Notes under the pieces: model-generated
Databases searched by the model: none
Told to the model about the DNA's origin: nothing
Seen by the model: the letters and a program-made list of their open reading frames with translations, nothing else
Program-made: the position numbers and the translations under genes
Shown: one piece after another, positions 47,345 through 57,533 of the stretch
How positions within the stretch are numbered: position 1 is the stretch's first letter
How the letters are laid out: every line of letters begins with the position of its first letter
Assembly (NCBI GenBank): GCA_963748545.1
Contig: CAVVJO010000029.1
Coordinates: 5,666 to 69,665, forward strand
Direction: 5' to 3'
DNA: 64,000 nt
Origin: Roseiarcus sp963748545
GTDB taxonomy: Bacteria > Pseudomonadota > Alphaproteobacteria > Rhizobiales > Beijerinckiaceae

Positions 47345-48226
47345 CAGTCGAATCCCAGGAACTCGAACAGGTCGCGATCTTTCATCGGCTTGGCGGGGAG
47401 CGCCTCGACGCCGGCCCATAGCCGCTCGGCGAGGCCGAGATATTCGTTCTGAACCGCCTCGAGTTCCGGCGACGCCTCCATTTCGAACAGAGTCGACTTT
47501 TTGAGGCGGCTGCGGCGGACGACATCGAGATCGCGGAAGTGCGCGAGCCGCTCAAGCCCGGTCGCAGCGTTGTAGCGGTCAATCTCGTCGACTGCAGCGC
47601 TCCGGTTGGCGATCACGCCGCCGAGACGGACGTCGTAGTTTTTTCCCTTGGCGTGGATAGCCGCGACGATGCGGTTCATAGCAAAGATCGAGTCGAAGTC
47701 GTTCGCCGTCACGATCAACGCCCGCTCGGCGTGTTGCAGCGGAGAAGCGAAGCCGCCGCATACGACGTCGCCCAGCACGTCGAAGATCACGACGTCGGTG
47801 TCCTCGAGCAGGCGGTGCTCCTTAAGAAGCTTGACGGTCTGCCCGACCACATAGCCGCCGCAGCCGGTGCCTGCAGGCGGGCCGCCGGCCTCGACGCACA
47901 TGACGCCAGCGTAGCCAGTCGCGACGAAATCTTCGACTCGAAGCTCCTCGCTGTGGAAATTGACCGAACTCGAGAACATCGATGACGGTCGGCACGAGGC
48001 GCTTGGTCAAGGTGAAGGTCGAATCGTGCTTCGGATCGCAGCCGATCTGCAGCACCCGCTTGCCGATCTTGGCGAACGCGACCGACAGGTTGGAAGAGGT
48101 CGTGCTCTTGCCGATCCCGCCCTTGCCGTAGATTGCGAACACCTTCGCCGTGCCGATGGTGTCGGTCGGGTCGAGCTCGACCTGACAAGAGCCTGAGGGT
48201 CGTTGCGCTCTAATTGCGAGATTCAT
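47344..48226 (-). CDS. bchL: Dark-operative protochlorophyllide reductase, iron protein BchL (one-base frameshift)
   Basis: NifH-like ATPase that feeds electrons to BchNB. Start ATG at 48226 inside the end of bchH. P-loop YGKGGIGKSTTSSNLSVAF near residue 35, GCDPKHDSTFTLTK, and after correction SVNFHSEELRVEDFVATGYA, with the 4Fe-4S cysteines in GVMCVEAGGPPAGTGCGGYV and later DVLGDVVCGGF. Removing one T at 47967-47968 (GAG-TTCGG to GAG-TCGG) gives about 293 residues. In an organism depending on DPOR a true break would be lethal to dark bacteriochlorophyll synthesis, so error is likely. Confidence 0.93.
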
Positions 48227-51200
48227 GCCGCCATCCCCGGGCTCACGCCCTCCAGTCGATCTTCAAATTCGTCACCCGCCTCCATGAGCTCCGCGAGGGT
48301 CTCAGGATCAGGCGCCCAGTAACCGCGCTCGTGTGCTTCCATCATTCGGTTCGCGAGTTTCGAGGAGGCCTCCGGGTTAAGTCGGCTGAGGCGTCGACGC
48401 ATCTCGGGGTCCAGCACAAAGGTTTGCGTGATCTTTTCGTAAACCCAAGGATCAACCTGTCCGGTGGTCGCGGACCAGCCGACCGTGTTGGTGACATGAG
48501 CCTCAATCTGTCGGACGCCCTCGTAGCCATGCTTGAGCATCCCCTCGTACCACTTGGGATTGAGGACCCGCGTACGCGTTTCGAGCGCGACTTGCTCGCT
48601 GAGCGAGCGCACCTTGCCGTCGCCCCGCGTCTGGTCGGAAATGTAGATCGGCGCCACGCGCCCCCCGCGTGCTCGGGCCGCGGCTCGGCCCATCCCTCCG
48701 AGGCTGTCGAAGTAGTGGTCAATCGAGGTCACGCCGAGTTCGACGCTGTCGAGATTCTGGTACGCGAAGTCCACGTTCCCCAGCACGCTCTGCAATAACT
48801 CCGGCTGTGGCGCCGACTGTCCCTTGCGACCATAGGCGAAGCATTTCCGCCGCCCAAAAGTATTCGAGATCTCGTCCTCGTCGGTCCAGGCGCCAGCGTC
48901 GATCAGCATCCCAACGTTCGCGCCGTAGGCGCCCTCGGCGTTGCTGAACACCCGGAGGGCGGCAGTCTCGAGGTCGCACCCGGTTTCGGCGCTCCGCTTC
49001 AACGCATGCTTGCGGACGAAGTTCATCGCGTCCGGCTCGTCTGCGCTTGCCGCCAGGTAACAGGCTTCGGCTAGGAGGCGAACCTGAAGCGGAAGCAGGT
49101 CGCGGAAGATACCGGAAACCGTGACGACAATGTCGACCCGCGGGCGCCCGAGCGATTCGAGCGGGATGAGGTCCGCGCCGGCAAGCCTGCCGTAAGCATC
49201 GAAGCGCGGACGCGCACCGATCAGGGCGAGCGCCTGACCAATCGGGCCGCCTTCGCTCTTGAGATTGTCCGTGCCCCAAAGAACGATCGCCACGCATTCG
49301 GGGAACGGGTGACCGTCCGCGGCATATCGGGCGAGGACCAATGCGGCTTGGCGCGCGCCGTCGGCGAGCGCAAACGCGCTCGGGATCCGGTAAGGGTCGA
49401 AACCGTGCAGATTGCGCCCTGTCGGCAGGATCGCCGGATTGCGAAGCAAGTCGCCGCCGGCGACGGGCGCTACAAAGCGACCGTCAAGCGCGCACAGGAG
49501 CGCGGATGTCTCATGGTCCTCCGCAAGCAGGCGATCAAGACGCGCGAGCTCGGCGAAGGCTTTGCGCGTCTCGGGGGTCACGGGCGCGCCAAACGTCGCC
49601 ATCGCCGCATCCAGGGACCCACCTGCCGAAAGCGTCTTGAGGCCCGCGAGATCGCCTGTGAGGTTCATCGAACCTTCGGCAAGCGCAGCCAGCGTTTCGG
49701 CGCGCTCGTCTGCGGCCGGAGGTTCCCCGACGACATGGAGCCCATGCGGGATCAGAGTATATTCGAGTTCGAGGATCGCCGTCCCGAGTTTGGCGATCTC
49801 GTCCACCGCGCGCGCGCCCCAGCTCGGTTCGGAGTGGGCAAGGTTGACGGCCGCCGCCTGGGCCTGGATGAGCTCGGCCAGGCGCGTTCGCTCTTCGCTC
49901 GTCTCCAGATCCGTCGCGCGGTAACGCTCGACCGACGCCTTGAGGTCGGTGAGCCCTCGATAGAGTCCGGCTTGCGCGAGCGAAGGGGTGAGGTAACTGA
50001 CGAGGGTCGCCGCCGAGCGGCGTTTGGCGAGCGCCCCTTCTGATGGGTTGTTTGCCGCGTAGAGATAAATGTTCGGCAGGGCGCCGATCAGACGCTCCGG
50101 CCAGCAGGATGCGGACATGCCGACCTGCTTGCCCGGCATGAATTCGAGCGAGCCGTGCATCCCGAAATGCAGCACGACATCGGCCTCGAAGTCTTCGCGC
50201 AGGTAACGATAGAAGGCAGAAAAAGCGTGAGTCGGCGCGAAGCCGCGCTCGAACAGGAGCCGCATCGGGTCGCCCTCGTAGCCCATCGCTGGCTGCACGC
50301 CCACAAGAACTTGGCCGAAGCGGGCGCCGAGAACGAAAATGGATGACCCGTCGGTTTGGTGGCGACCGGGCGCCGGTCCCCACTGCGCCTCGATCTCGGC
50401 TAGGTGCTCCTCGTGCCGGATGTGATCGTCGACCGGAATGCGCGCGACCACATTGGCGCCGGTTCCGAAGCGCTCCGCGTTTCCGCGCAAGATGTTTTCG
50501 CGCAGCGCGTCAACGGTGTCCGGAAGCTGGACCGTGTAGCCGCCAGCCTTCATCGCCTTCAGTGTATTGAATAGGGACTCGTACACGCCGAGGAAAGCCG
50601 CGGTGCCCGTCGCGCCGCCATTCGGCGGGAAGTTAAAGAGGACGATAGCCACCTTGCGTTGGGCGCGCTCCGAGCGGCGCAAGCGGACAAGTCGCTCGAC
50701 CCGTTCGGCCAGACGGTCGATCCGTTCCGGGTGCGGGCGAAGATCGCGCTCGGCCCCCTGCGGAGCGGTTTCGCGGCGTCCGCCGAACACGGTCGGAGCG
50801 CAGGCCCCGTCAAGCTCGGGGATCGCCACCATCATGGTCGCCTCGACCGGGGACAGGCCGCGGTCAGAAGCTTCCCACTGCTCGACCGTCTGAAATTCAA
50901 GGGCGTGAGCGGCGATGTAGGGGACATCGAGATCGTTGAGAAGCGCGGCTGCGCCGGCGGCGTCGTTATAGGCCGGCCCGCCCACCAGCGAGAACCCCGT
51001 CAGCGAGACAAGCGCGTCGATCGTCGGAACGCCGTTGCGTTTGAAGAAAGCGTCAACCGCAGTGCGAGCATCAAGGCCGCTCGCGAAAGCCGGAATCACT
51101 CTCAGACCCCGCATCTCCAGCGCCGCGATCACAGCGTCGTAGTGAGCCGTGTTGTTGGCAAGCAGATAGGAACGCATGAGCAGGAGACCGACCGTCCCTA

Positions 51201-51942
51201 CGGCTTCCTTGACCGCTGGACGTGGCAGCGCGTCGACGTTGACGCCCATACGATGGGCGGCTCGGGGGTGATAGACGCCAACTTCGGGATACTCGACGGG
51301 CAGCGGCGCCTTCAGCGCGCCGCGCAGGCCCGCGTGCTCGCCGCTCGCGTAACGATTGAGCAGGAACCGCACGAGGCTAACCACATTCTCGTCCGAACCC
51401 GCGAGCCAGTACTGCAGCGTGAGGAAATACGCGCGCACATCCTGAGCGGCGCCCGGAACGAAGCGCAGGATCTTGGGAATCCGACGAAGCATCGCAAGTT
51501 GCTTCTCCCCGCCGGTGTCGGACGGCTTCGAACTGCCGCGCAGTCGCTTGAGGAAGTCGAGCGCCCCGCGTTTCGTGCCGTCCATGTTGAACCGGCCGAC
51601 GCGCGTCAGCTTGACGATTTCAGGGGCCGACATACAGCCGAGCACAGCCGCGCAGCTATCGCGCCGCGCACGGATCGCCGGGAGGACGGCCTCGGCGTGC
51701 TCCTCCATGAACAACATCGTCGCCACGATGATGTCGGCCTCGGCAATCGAATCAAGGCAGCCTTTCAGAGACGCCGGATCGTTCCAATCCGCAGCGGCGT
51801 GGAAGGCAAGCTCGAGTCCCGGAATGTCCCGCACCAGAATCCGGCGTGCGCGAGCGACCGCCCCCGCGAGATGGTTGTCGAGGGTAACGATCACAAAGCG
51901 CGGACCCGCGCGCTCAGCGGCCGAAGTGGGCTTTGGCTTCAT
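48223..51942 (-). CDS. bchH: Magnesium chelatase subunit H
   Basis: Large porphyrin-binding subunit that inserts Mg into protoporphyrin IX with BchI and BchD (not in the window). 1239 residues, normal length; N-terminal FVIVTLDNHLAGAVARARRI, middle LHFGMHGSLEFMPGKQVGMS with conserved His, and RGGRVAPIYISDQTRGDGKV toward the C-terminus. The start overlaps the end of bchB by 29 bp; a later start cannot be excluded. The end overlaps bchL by ATGA. Confidence 0.96.
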   Translation of the reverse strand: MKPKPTSAAERAGPRFVIVTLDNHLAGAVARARRILVRDIPGLELAFHAAADWNDPASLKGCLDSIAEADIIVATMLFMEEHAEAVLPAIRARRDSCAAVLGCMSAPEIVKLTRVGRFNMDGTKRGALDFLKRLRGSSKPSDTGGEKQLAMLRRIPKILRFVPGAAQDVRAYFLTLQYWLAGSDENVVSLVRFLLNRYASGEHAGLRGALKAPLPVEYPEVGVYHPRAAHRMGVNVDALPRPAVKEAVGTVGLLLMRSYLLANNTAHYDAVIAALEMRGLRVIPAFASGLDARTAVDAFFKRNGVPTIDALVSLTGFSLVGGPAYNDAAGAAALLNDLDVPYIAAHALEFQTVEQWEASDRGLSPVEATMMVAIPELDGACAPTVFGGRRETAPQGAERDLRPHPERIDRLAERVERLVRLRRSERAQRKVAIVLFNFPPNGGATGTAAFLGVYESLFNTLKAMKAGGYTVQLPDTVDALRENILRGNAERFGTGANVVARIPVDDHIRHEEHLAEIEAQWGPAPGRHQTDGSSIFVLGARFGQVLVGVQPAMGYEGDPMRLLFERGFAPTHAFSAFYRYLREDFEADVVLHFGMHGSLEFMPGKQVGMSASCWPERLIGALPNIYLYAANNPSEGALAKRRSAATLVSYLTPSLAQAGLYRGLTDLKASVERYRATDLETSEERTRLAELIQAQAAAVNLAHSEPSWGARAVDEIAKLGTAILELEYTLIPHGLHVVGEPPAADERAETLAALAEGSMNLTGDLAGLKTLSAGGSLDAAMATFGAPVTPETRKAFAELARLDRLLAEDHETSALLCALDGRFVAPVAGGDLLRNPAILPTGRNLHGFDPYRIPSAFALADGARQAALVLARYAADGHPFPECVAIVLWGTDNLKSEGGPIGQALALIGARPRFDAYGRLAGADLIPLESLGRPRVDIVVTVSGIFRDLLPLQVRLLAEACYLAASADEPDAMNFVRKHALKRSAETGCDLETAALRVFSNAEGAYGANVGMLIDAGAWTDEDEISNTFGRRKCFAYGRKGQSAPQPELLQSVLGNVDFAYQNLDSVELGVTSIDHYFDSLGGMGRAAARARGGRVAPIYISDQTRGDGKVRSLSEQVALETRTRVLNPKWYEGMLKHGYEGVRQIEAHVTNTVGWSATTGQVDPWVYEKITQTFVLDPEMRRRLSRLNPEASSKLANRMMEAHERGYWAPDPETLAELMEAGDEFEDRLEGVSPGMAA

Positions 51943-53459
51943 AGAGGGTGCTTATGGTTATGGTCGCCAAACCGCGCTCTCGCGCGAAGGTTTCGGTGTT
52001 GCCGCGCGCGCGTCCGCGCACGAAGAACGGGATCTTCTTGAGTTCGCGTTCCGCCTCGGCCGTCCAAGTGGCCGAACCGGACGCTTCGACGACACTTCGG
52101 GGTTCTTCCGCCTGACGCTCCGTCGCAATCTCCACCTTGCCGCCGAGATGCGAAGGCGGAGCGCCGTCATGAAATTCGGGATCGTCGCGGAACATCGTCA
52201 GAAGATGCTCTTCGAGGCCCATCATCAAAGGGTGAACCCAGGAGTCGAACAGGACATTGGCGCCCTCAAAGCCCATCTGAGGTGAGTAGCGCGCCGGGAA
52301 GTCCTGGACATGAACCGGCGCCGAGATCACGGCGCAAGGGATGCCGAGCCGCTTGGCGATGTGGCGCTCCATCTGCGTGCCGAGCACAAGCTCGGGCTGA
52401 AGCGCAGCAACCTTCGCCTCGACCTCGAGGTAATCGTCGGCGATCAGGCATTCCGCGTCGAGCGCCGCAGCGGTCTCTCGCACCTCGCGCGCAAACTCGC
52501 GCGAATAGGTCCCCATTCCGACGACCTTGAAAGCGAACTCGGTCGCCGCTGCCCTCGCGGCGGCCAGGACATGAGTTCGCGTCGCCGAAAACGAAGACGC
52601 GCTTGCCCGTTAGATAGGTCGAGTTGACCGATCGAGACCACCAGGGAAGGCGCGAGCCGCGTTCGACGTCGACTTGGGAGAGGTCGAGCCCAGCGAGTGC
52701 GGAGACTTCGGCAATGAAGGCGCGCGTCGCGCCGACGCCGATCGGAACGATCCGCGTATAGGGCTGACCATAAGCCTTTTCCAGCCACTGCGCCGTCGGC
52801 AGCGCGACTTCGGGATAGAGGACGACATTGAAATCGGCGTCTCCAAGCCGCCTCAGGTCATCGGCCGACGCGCCGAGAGGCGCCGTCATCGCGATGTCCA
52901 CCCCGAGCGTCTCCAGGAGGCGCGTGACCTCGGTCACGTCGTCACGGTTGCGGAAACCGAGTGCGGTCGGGCCAAGGAGATTGCAAACGGGCCGCGCGCG
53001 CTCTTCGCGTTCCCGCTTGGGGGCGGCGAGTCCGCGTGCGAGGCGATAGAAAGTTTCGGCTGCGCCCCAATTCTCCTTTTTCCGATATGCGGATAATTCA
53101 AGCGGGATGACCGGGATCGGCAAGTCGAGGGCGCGGGCGAGGCCAGCCGGGTCGTCTTGAAGCAGTTCCGCCGTGCAGGACGCCGCGACGACGATCGCTT
53201 GCGGCCGAAAGCGTTCATAAGCCTCCAAAACCGCGGTCTGGAACAACTGCGCTGTATCGGCGCCAAGGTCTCTTGCTTCGAACGTCGTATAGGTTACGGG
53301 CGGACGCTCGCCGCGCCGTTCGATCATCGTGAACAGAAGGTCCGCATAGGTGTCGCCCTGAGGGGCATGCAGAACGAGGTGGATTCCGGGCATGCCGGTT
53401 ACGACGCGGATAGCGCCGACGTGTGGCGGCCCTTCGTATGTCCAAAGCGTGAGGTCCAT
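51914..53459 (-). CDS. bchB: Dark-operative protochlorophyllide reductase subunit BchB (one-base frameshift)
   Basis: NifK-like catalytic subunit. ATG 53459 (MDLTLWTYEGPPHVGAIRVV). Visible are VVAASCTAELLQDDPAGLAR and IPVIPLELSAYRKKENWGAA. The frame breaks at 52576-52577; removing one A from GCGAACTC restores GDATHVLAAARAAATEFAFK and the downstream part KVVGMGTYSREF to LYEAKAHFGR, giving about 514 residues, family length. The C-terminal zinc/porphyrin region FVRGRARGNTETFARERG is intact. Confidence 0.93.
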
Positions 53460-53462
53460 CCC

Positions 53463-54761
53463 CTAGACCTCCAGCGCCGCGCGCCGACCGAGCGGCCGGG
53501 CGAAGAGTTCGGCGAGATCCGCCGCCTGCTCGTAGCCCTGGGTCGGCGCGAAGAGCAGTTCGATCGACCACTTGGTCGTCAGTCCTTCCGCTTCCAGAGG
53601 ATTGGCGAGTCCGAGCCCGCAAACTGTGAGATCGGGCCGCTCGAGGCGACAGCGTTCGAGTTGACGCTCGACGTCCTGCCCTTCGCTGAGCCGCGTGCCG
53701 GCAGGCAGAAGCGCCAGGTCGGGGGCCATCAATTGCCGGTTGAGATAGGGGGTCCCGACCTCGGTTGGGATCATGCCCATTTCCTGCGAAAGGAAGCGCG
53801 CGAGCGGAATTTCGAGCTGCGAATCGGGGAAGAAAAAGATGCGCTTGCCCGCGAGCGTGGCGCGATGCCGGGCGAGCGCCTTCCCGGCGCGCGCCCGCGG
53901 CTCGGCCGTCACGGCGTCGAAGATCTCAGGGGAGACGCCGAACACCTCGGCGGCGGCGCGAAGCCACGCCGTCACGCCCTCAGCGCCATATGGGAACGGC
54001 GCCGCTATTCGCTGAGCGCCGCGCGCTTCGAGCGACCGTGCGGTCTCGGTAAGAAAGGGCTGCGCCAGCAGGACGCGCGTGTTCGGTCCGACCGCCGGCA
54101 AATCGTGCGCGGCCCGCATGGGGAAGAAATGCACGCGTGGGACGCCAAGCGCCTCAAACAGTCTTGTGAACTGGTCTTCGACGATATCGGCGAGCGATCC
54201 CGCCACCAGAAGGCTCGGGCCGGCGGCGGAGTCTTCGTCCGGGAGCGTAGGAACGAGCGCGGCGAGGCAAGAGTCCTCGCCCTGCGTAAACGTCGTCTCG
54301 ATGCCGCTGCCAGAATAAGCCACAACCCGCGCGCGGGTCGCGTGGTTCGCTGACAGCCGCCGCGCCGCGCGCGCCAAATCGATCTTGATGACCTCAGAAG
54401 GGCACGAACCCACGAGGAACAGGAGCTTGATCTCGGGGCGGCGTTCGAGGAGCTGCGCGACCACCCGGTCGAGTTCATCGTTCACGTCCGCCATTCCGGC
54501 AAGATCGCGCTCCGTGAGGATCGCCGTCGCGAAGCGTGGCTCGGCAAAGATCATAACGCCCGCCGCGGACTGGATCAGGTGCGCGCAGGTGCGAGAGCCG
54601 ACGACAAGAAAAAAGGCGTCGCGGATCTTCCGGTGCAGCCAAACGATGCTTGTCAATCCGCAGAAGACCTCGCGCTGGCCGCGCTCGCGGAGCACAGGCG
54701 CAGAGTCGCACCCGAGCGCGCCTGGGGCCGGTCCTAGGTCGAGCGGAACTCGCGCATTCAT
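53463..54761 (-). CDS. bchN: Dark-operative protochlorophyllide reductase subunit BchN
   Basis: NifD-like catalytic subunit that binds protochlorophyllide with BchB. 432 residues from ATG 54761, which overlaps the bchF stop as ATGA; the open frame continues upstream only as shadow. Conserved cysteines for the 4Fe-4S cluster occur in EVFCGLTS, GSRTCAHLIQSA and FLVGSCPSEVIKIDL. Three bases separate it from bchB. Confidence 0.95.
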   Translation of the reverse strand: MNARVPLDLGPAPGALGCDSAPVLRERGQREVFCGLTSIVWLHRKIRDAFFLVVGSRTCAHLIQSAAGVMIFAEPRFATAILTERDLAGMADVNDELDRVVAQLLERRPEIKLLFLVGSCPSEVIKIDLARAARRLSANHATRARVVAYSGSGIETTFTQGEDSCLAALVPTLPDEDSAAGPSLLVAGSLADIVEDQFTRLFEALGVPRVHFFPMRAAHDLPAVGPNTRVLLAQPFLTETARSLEARGAQRIAAPFPYGAEGVTAWLRAAAEVFGVSPEIFDAVTAEPRARAGKALARHRATLAGKRIFFFPDSQLEIPLARFLSQEMGMIPTEVGTPYLNRQLMAPDLALLPAGTRLSEGQDVERQLERCRLERPDLTVCGLGLANPLEAEGLTTKWSIELLFAPTQGYEQAADLAELFARPLGRRAALEV

Positions 54762-55282
54762 GGCGCCAGCTCCGGCTCTGCATGCGCCGCCGCGAACCCG
54801 GAGCCAGCGCCGCCTATCCGCGCGGCGCGGAGCTTGAGCACGAACTGAGTCGCGTTGATCGCATATGCGGCATACGCCGCGAGCGCGAGCCCCATCAGTC
54901 CGCGCGGGCCGAGCCAGCCAAATCCCAGCGCCGCCAGATAGGCGGTGTGCAGGGCTAGGACGAGCATCGAGAACACATCCTCCCAAAAGAACGCGTCCGC
55001 GAAGAGATACCGCCCGAAGACGACTTTCTCCCAGATCGATCCTGTGATCATGATCAGGTAGAGAACAAGGGTCTTCACCACCACAGAGACGATCGCGGGC
55101 TCTTCGCCAGCGCCGGTCAGGAGATATCGAACGACAAGCGCGAGGCTTACGAGGAATACGGCGAACTGGAGCGGGGCTAGGACGCCCTGCACCAGGGTCC
55201 AGCCGCTCCGGTCCCGCCGCGCGCGCTGCTCGGCTGTGTAGAGCGGCTTTGGCTGGGTTGTGGGCTGATGCCTACGCTCCAT
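54758..55282 (-). CDS. bchF: 3-vinyl bacteriochlorophyllide hydratase
   Basis: Hydrates the C3 vinyl group toward bacteriochlorophyll a. 174 residues with about four hydrophobic segments; typical blocks are KPLYTAEQRARRDRSGWTLV, IMITGSIWEKVVFGRYLFAD (from about 79) and FFWEDVFSMLVLALHTAYL. It is the promoter-proximal gene of the 14-gene minus-strand operon bchF-bchN-bchB-bchH-bchL-bchM-lhaA-puhABC-orf-acsF-puhE-hemA. Confidence 0.94.
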   Translation of the reverse strand: MERRHQPTTQPKPLYTAEQRARRDRSGWTLVQGVLAPLQFAVFLVSLALVVRYLLTGAGEEPAIVSVVVKTLVLYLIMITGSIWEKVVFGRYLFADAFFWEDVFSMLVLALHTAYLAALGFGWLGPRGLMGLALAAYAAYAINATQFVLKLRAARIGGAGSGFAAAHAEPELAP

Positions 55283-55904
55283 CGGTCCCGCGTCTCCGGT
55301 CCTCGAGGCTGGCCGCTTCCGCTGGATCGCTGAAGCCGCCGGGATCCCACTCTAGGCCCAGCGCGCCAGAAGTGTCAATCTTTGTTGACGTACTTTTATA
55401 GTTACACTAAAGTGACCCGGACAGGAGCCGTTCTCTGAGGCGCGATCGATAACGGCGCCGCGGCACGAAGTCACAGGGGGCGCTGGTGCCCAATATCGAG
55501 CTTCAACTGGACCGGCCTCCGTCCGATTTGGTTGTGCGCCCTGGTGTGCAGACGAGGCCGGGGGCGGGATCGGAAAGAGCACGCGGCGCGCTTGGCCGGC
55601 GGATTTCGCTGACGGCGACCTGGAATATGCGGTCAGCCCGCATTGTTAAGATCTCAATCCGCTTTAAATCCCCTGCGATCAACTCATCGGCGCAGCCGCC
55701 CAGGCGGCGATCCAAATTCGACGAAAGGCCGAAATGTCCTTTTTCTTCTCGGGGGTCCGATCGTGCGTCGGACCCCGGACCGGCTGCGCGAAGTCGGAGC
55801 CGACGCCGACGCCGCGACTTGGCGGGAGGCTATTGTTGTTACACGGAGTTTGCTAAGGCGAGGCGCGCGACTGTGAATCGGCCGGCGCCAAATCTCTGTC
55901 AAAC
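55283..55904. promoter_or_regulatory. Divergent bchF-ppsR control region with two imperfect PpsR boxes
   Basis: TGT-CAATCTTTGTTG-ACG (55373-55390) and CGT-ACTTTTATAGTT-ACA (55389-55406) each miss the consensus TGT-N12-ACA by one terminal base and are mirror images of one another, overlapping by 2 bp. They lie 90-125 bp upstream of bchF. No gene is supported elsewhere in the region; frames there are short shadows. Confidence 0.5.
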
Positions 55905-57369
55905 TTGATCCTCAACCTGAGGGGCGAACTCGTGGTCGATGGTGCAGGTTCCGCGTCCCCGCCGCGTTTTGCGGCGGCCGGAGAATTTTTGCGCGGGCTC
56001 GCCCCCGAAGACCTTGGAAACTTGCTGGCGTCGGCCGCTGATGTGGCGTTCGTCGTGGACGGCGACGGCGTCATCCTGGACGCCGCATCTTCCGATACGG
56101 ATTGGGCAGGCGACGCGGTCCAAAATTGGCTCGGCCGACGGCTGATCGACACGGTGACCGATGAAACCCGGTCGAAGGTCGAGGACCTCCTCCGCGACTC
56201 TTCGTCGCGCTCTCTAAGGTGGAGACAGGTCAACCACCCGGCGAGTCGGGGCGACGTTCCGGTGCGCTATCGAGCGATTCAATTCGGCGAACACGGGCGC
56301 ATCCTTGTCGTTGGGCGCGATCTGCGATCTATGGCGACGCTCCAGCAACGCCTGGTTGAATCGCAACAGGAGATGGAGCGCGAATACAACCGGATTCGAA
56401 ATGCCGAGAAGCGGTACCGGCTGCTCTTTCAACTTGCCTCGGAAGCCGTCCTCATCCTGGATTCGAACACGGCTCGCGTCCTCGAAGCCAATCCGGCGGC
56501 CTCGCAGCTCTTTGGCGCGGAACCCAGGAGGCTTGTTGGCCGCGATTTCGAGGACCTGTTCGCCGACGGGAGCCGTCAGGCCACACGCTCCTTCCTTGCG
56601 GCGACGCGCATCGCGCCGCGAGTTCGACAAGGTTCATGCCGAACTCGCCTCCGACAACAGCGGCGTCCTGATGACGGGTTCAATGTTCCGACAGGATGGC
56701 GCGCCGTGCCTGGTCGTTGTCGTTTCGCGAATGAGCGAGGCGTCCGCTGAAGTTTCTCCTGACGACGCGAACATCCTCGGACTTGTCGAAGCCATTCCTG
56801 AAGCCTTCGTCGTTGTCGCCGCCGATCGCAAAATCTTGACTGCGAACGCTGCGTTCCTCGATCTCGTCCAGGCGACCACTCTGATCCAGGTGCGAGGCGA
56901 ATCGATCGAGCGATGGATCGGACGTCCCGGTGTGGAGGTCGATGTCCTTTTCTCAAACCTCCGGGCGCACGGCAGCGTACGCTTTTTCTCGACTGTCGCG
57001 CGCGGAGAACTCGGAACGACGGAGGATGTAGAAATTGTGGCCGCGTCGGCCGTGGGGAAATCAGCGCCTATCGTCGGCTTGACGATCCGCGCCGCCGGCT
57101 GGCGAGGCGGTCGCGAGCGGCTCGGGGGCCGGGAACTGCCGCGAACGGTCGAGCAATTCACGGAACTGGTAGGCCGGGTTCCGATGAAGAACCTCGTGCG
57201 CGAAACGACAGACCTGATCGAGCGGCTTTGCATTGAAGCCGCCCTTGAGCTGACCCGGGAAAACCGCGCGTCTGCAGCGGAAATGCTCGGTCTCAGTCGA
57301 CAGGCTTTCTACGTTAAGTTGCGGCGGTATGGGCTGGTGGATGGGAACGACGGCGAGTTGGACCGCTAG
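55905..57369 (+). CDS. ppsR: PpsR/CrtJ transcriptional repressor of photosynthesis genes (one-base frameshift)
   Basis: Redox/light-dependent repressor binding TGT-N12-ACA. PAS-type segments: LLASAADVAFVVDGDGVILD near residue 45, then YRLLFQLASEAVLILDSN, then GLVEAIPEAFVVVAADRK; a C-terminal Fis-type helix-turn-helix AAEMLGLSRQAFYVKLRRYG. Two cysteines (GAPCLVV about 265 and ERLCIEAA about 441) match the positions of the redox pair in CrtJ/PpsR. Removing one C at 56616-56617 (ARE-FDKVHAEL) gives about 487 residues. The start (TTG at 55905) is uncertain. Divergent from bchF. Confidence 0.93.
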
Positions 57370-57378
57370 CCCGTGTTA

Positions 57379-57396
57379 TGTCACTTTTGAATGACA
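57379..57396. promoter_or_regulatory. PpsR box 1, perfect TGT-N12-ACA
   Basis: TGTCACTTTTGAATGACA, an exact match with symmetrical TGTCA/TGACA arms. It lies 9 bp after the ppsR stop and 138 bp before the PucC-family gene. Confidence 0.8.
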
Positions 57397-57414
57397 CATA
57401 ACCTAGCCGAAATA

Positions 57415-57432
57415 TGTCAAGTTTACTTGACA
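57415..57432. promoter_or_regulatory. PpsR box 2, perfect TGT-N12-ACA
   Basis: TGTCAAGTTTACTTGACA, exact match with seven-base arms TGTCAAG/CTTGACA. Centre-to-centre distance from box 1 is 36 bp, a tandem arrangement suited to cooperative PpsR binding upstream of the bchP operon. Confidence 0.82.
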
Positions 57433-57533
57433 ATCGGCTCGCCCGCGATATCTTGCCGCCATGCGGGGCCATAGCCACCAGCTAACACTTGGTTTGCGCC
57501 TCCGTTCGCGTTCGACTGCGGAATGATTTCGCC

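Noticed and set aside
53157..54353. 398-residue plus-strand frame over bchB/bchN (and similar long frames over bchH, lhaA and pucC)
   Set aside because: All are reverse-strand shadows of conserved genes with no ribosome site or motif.
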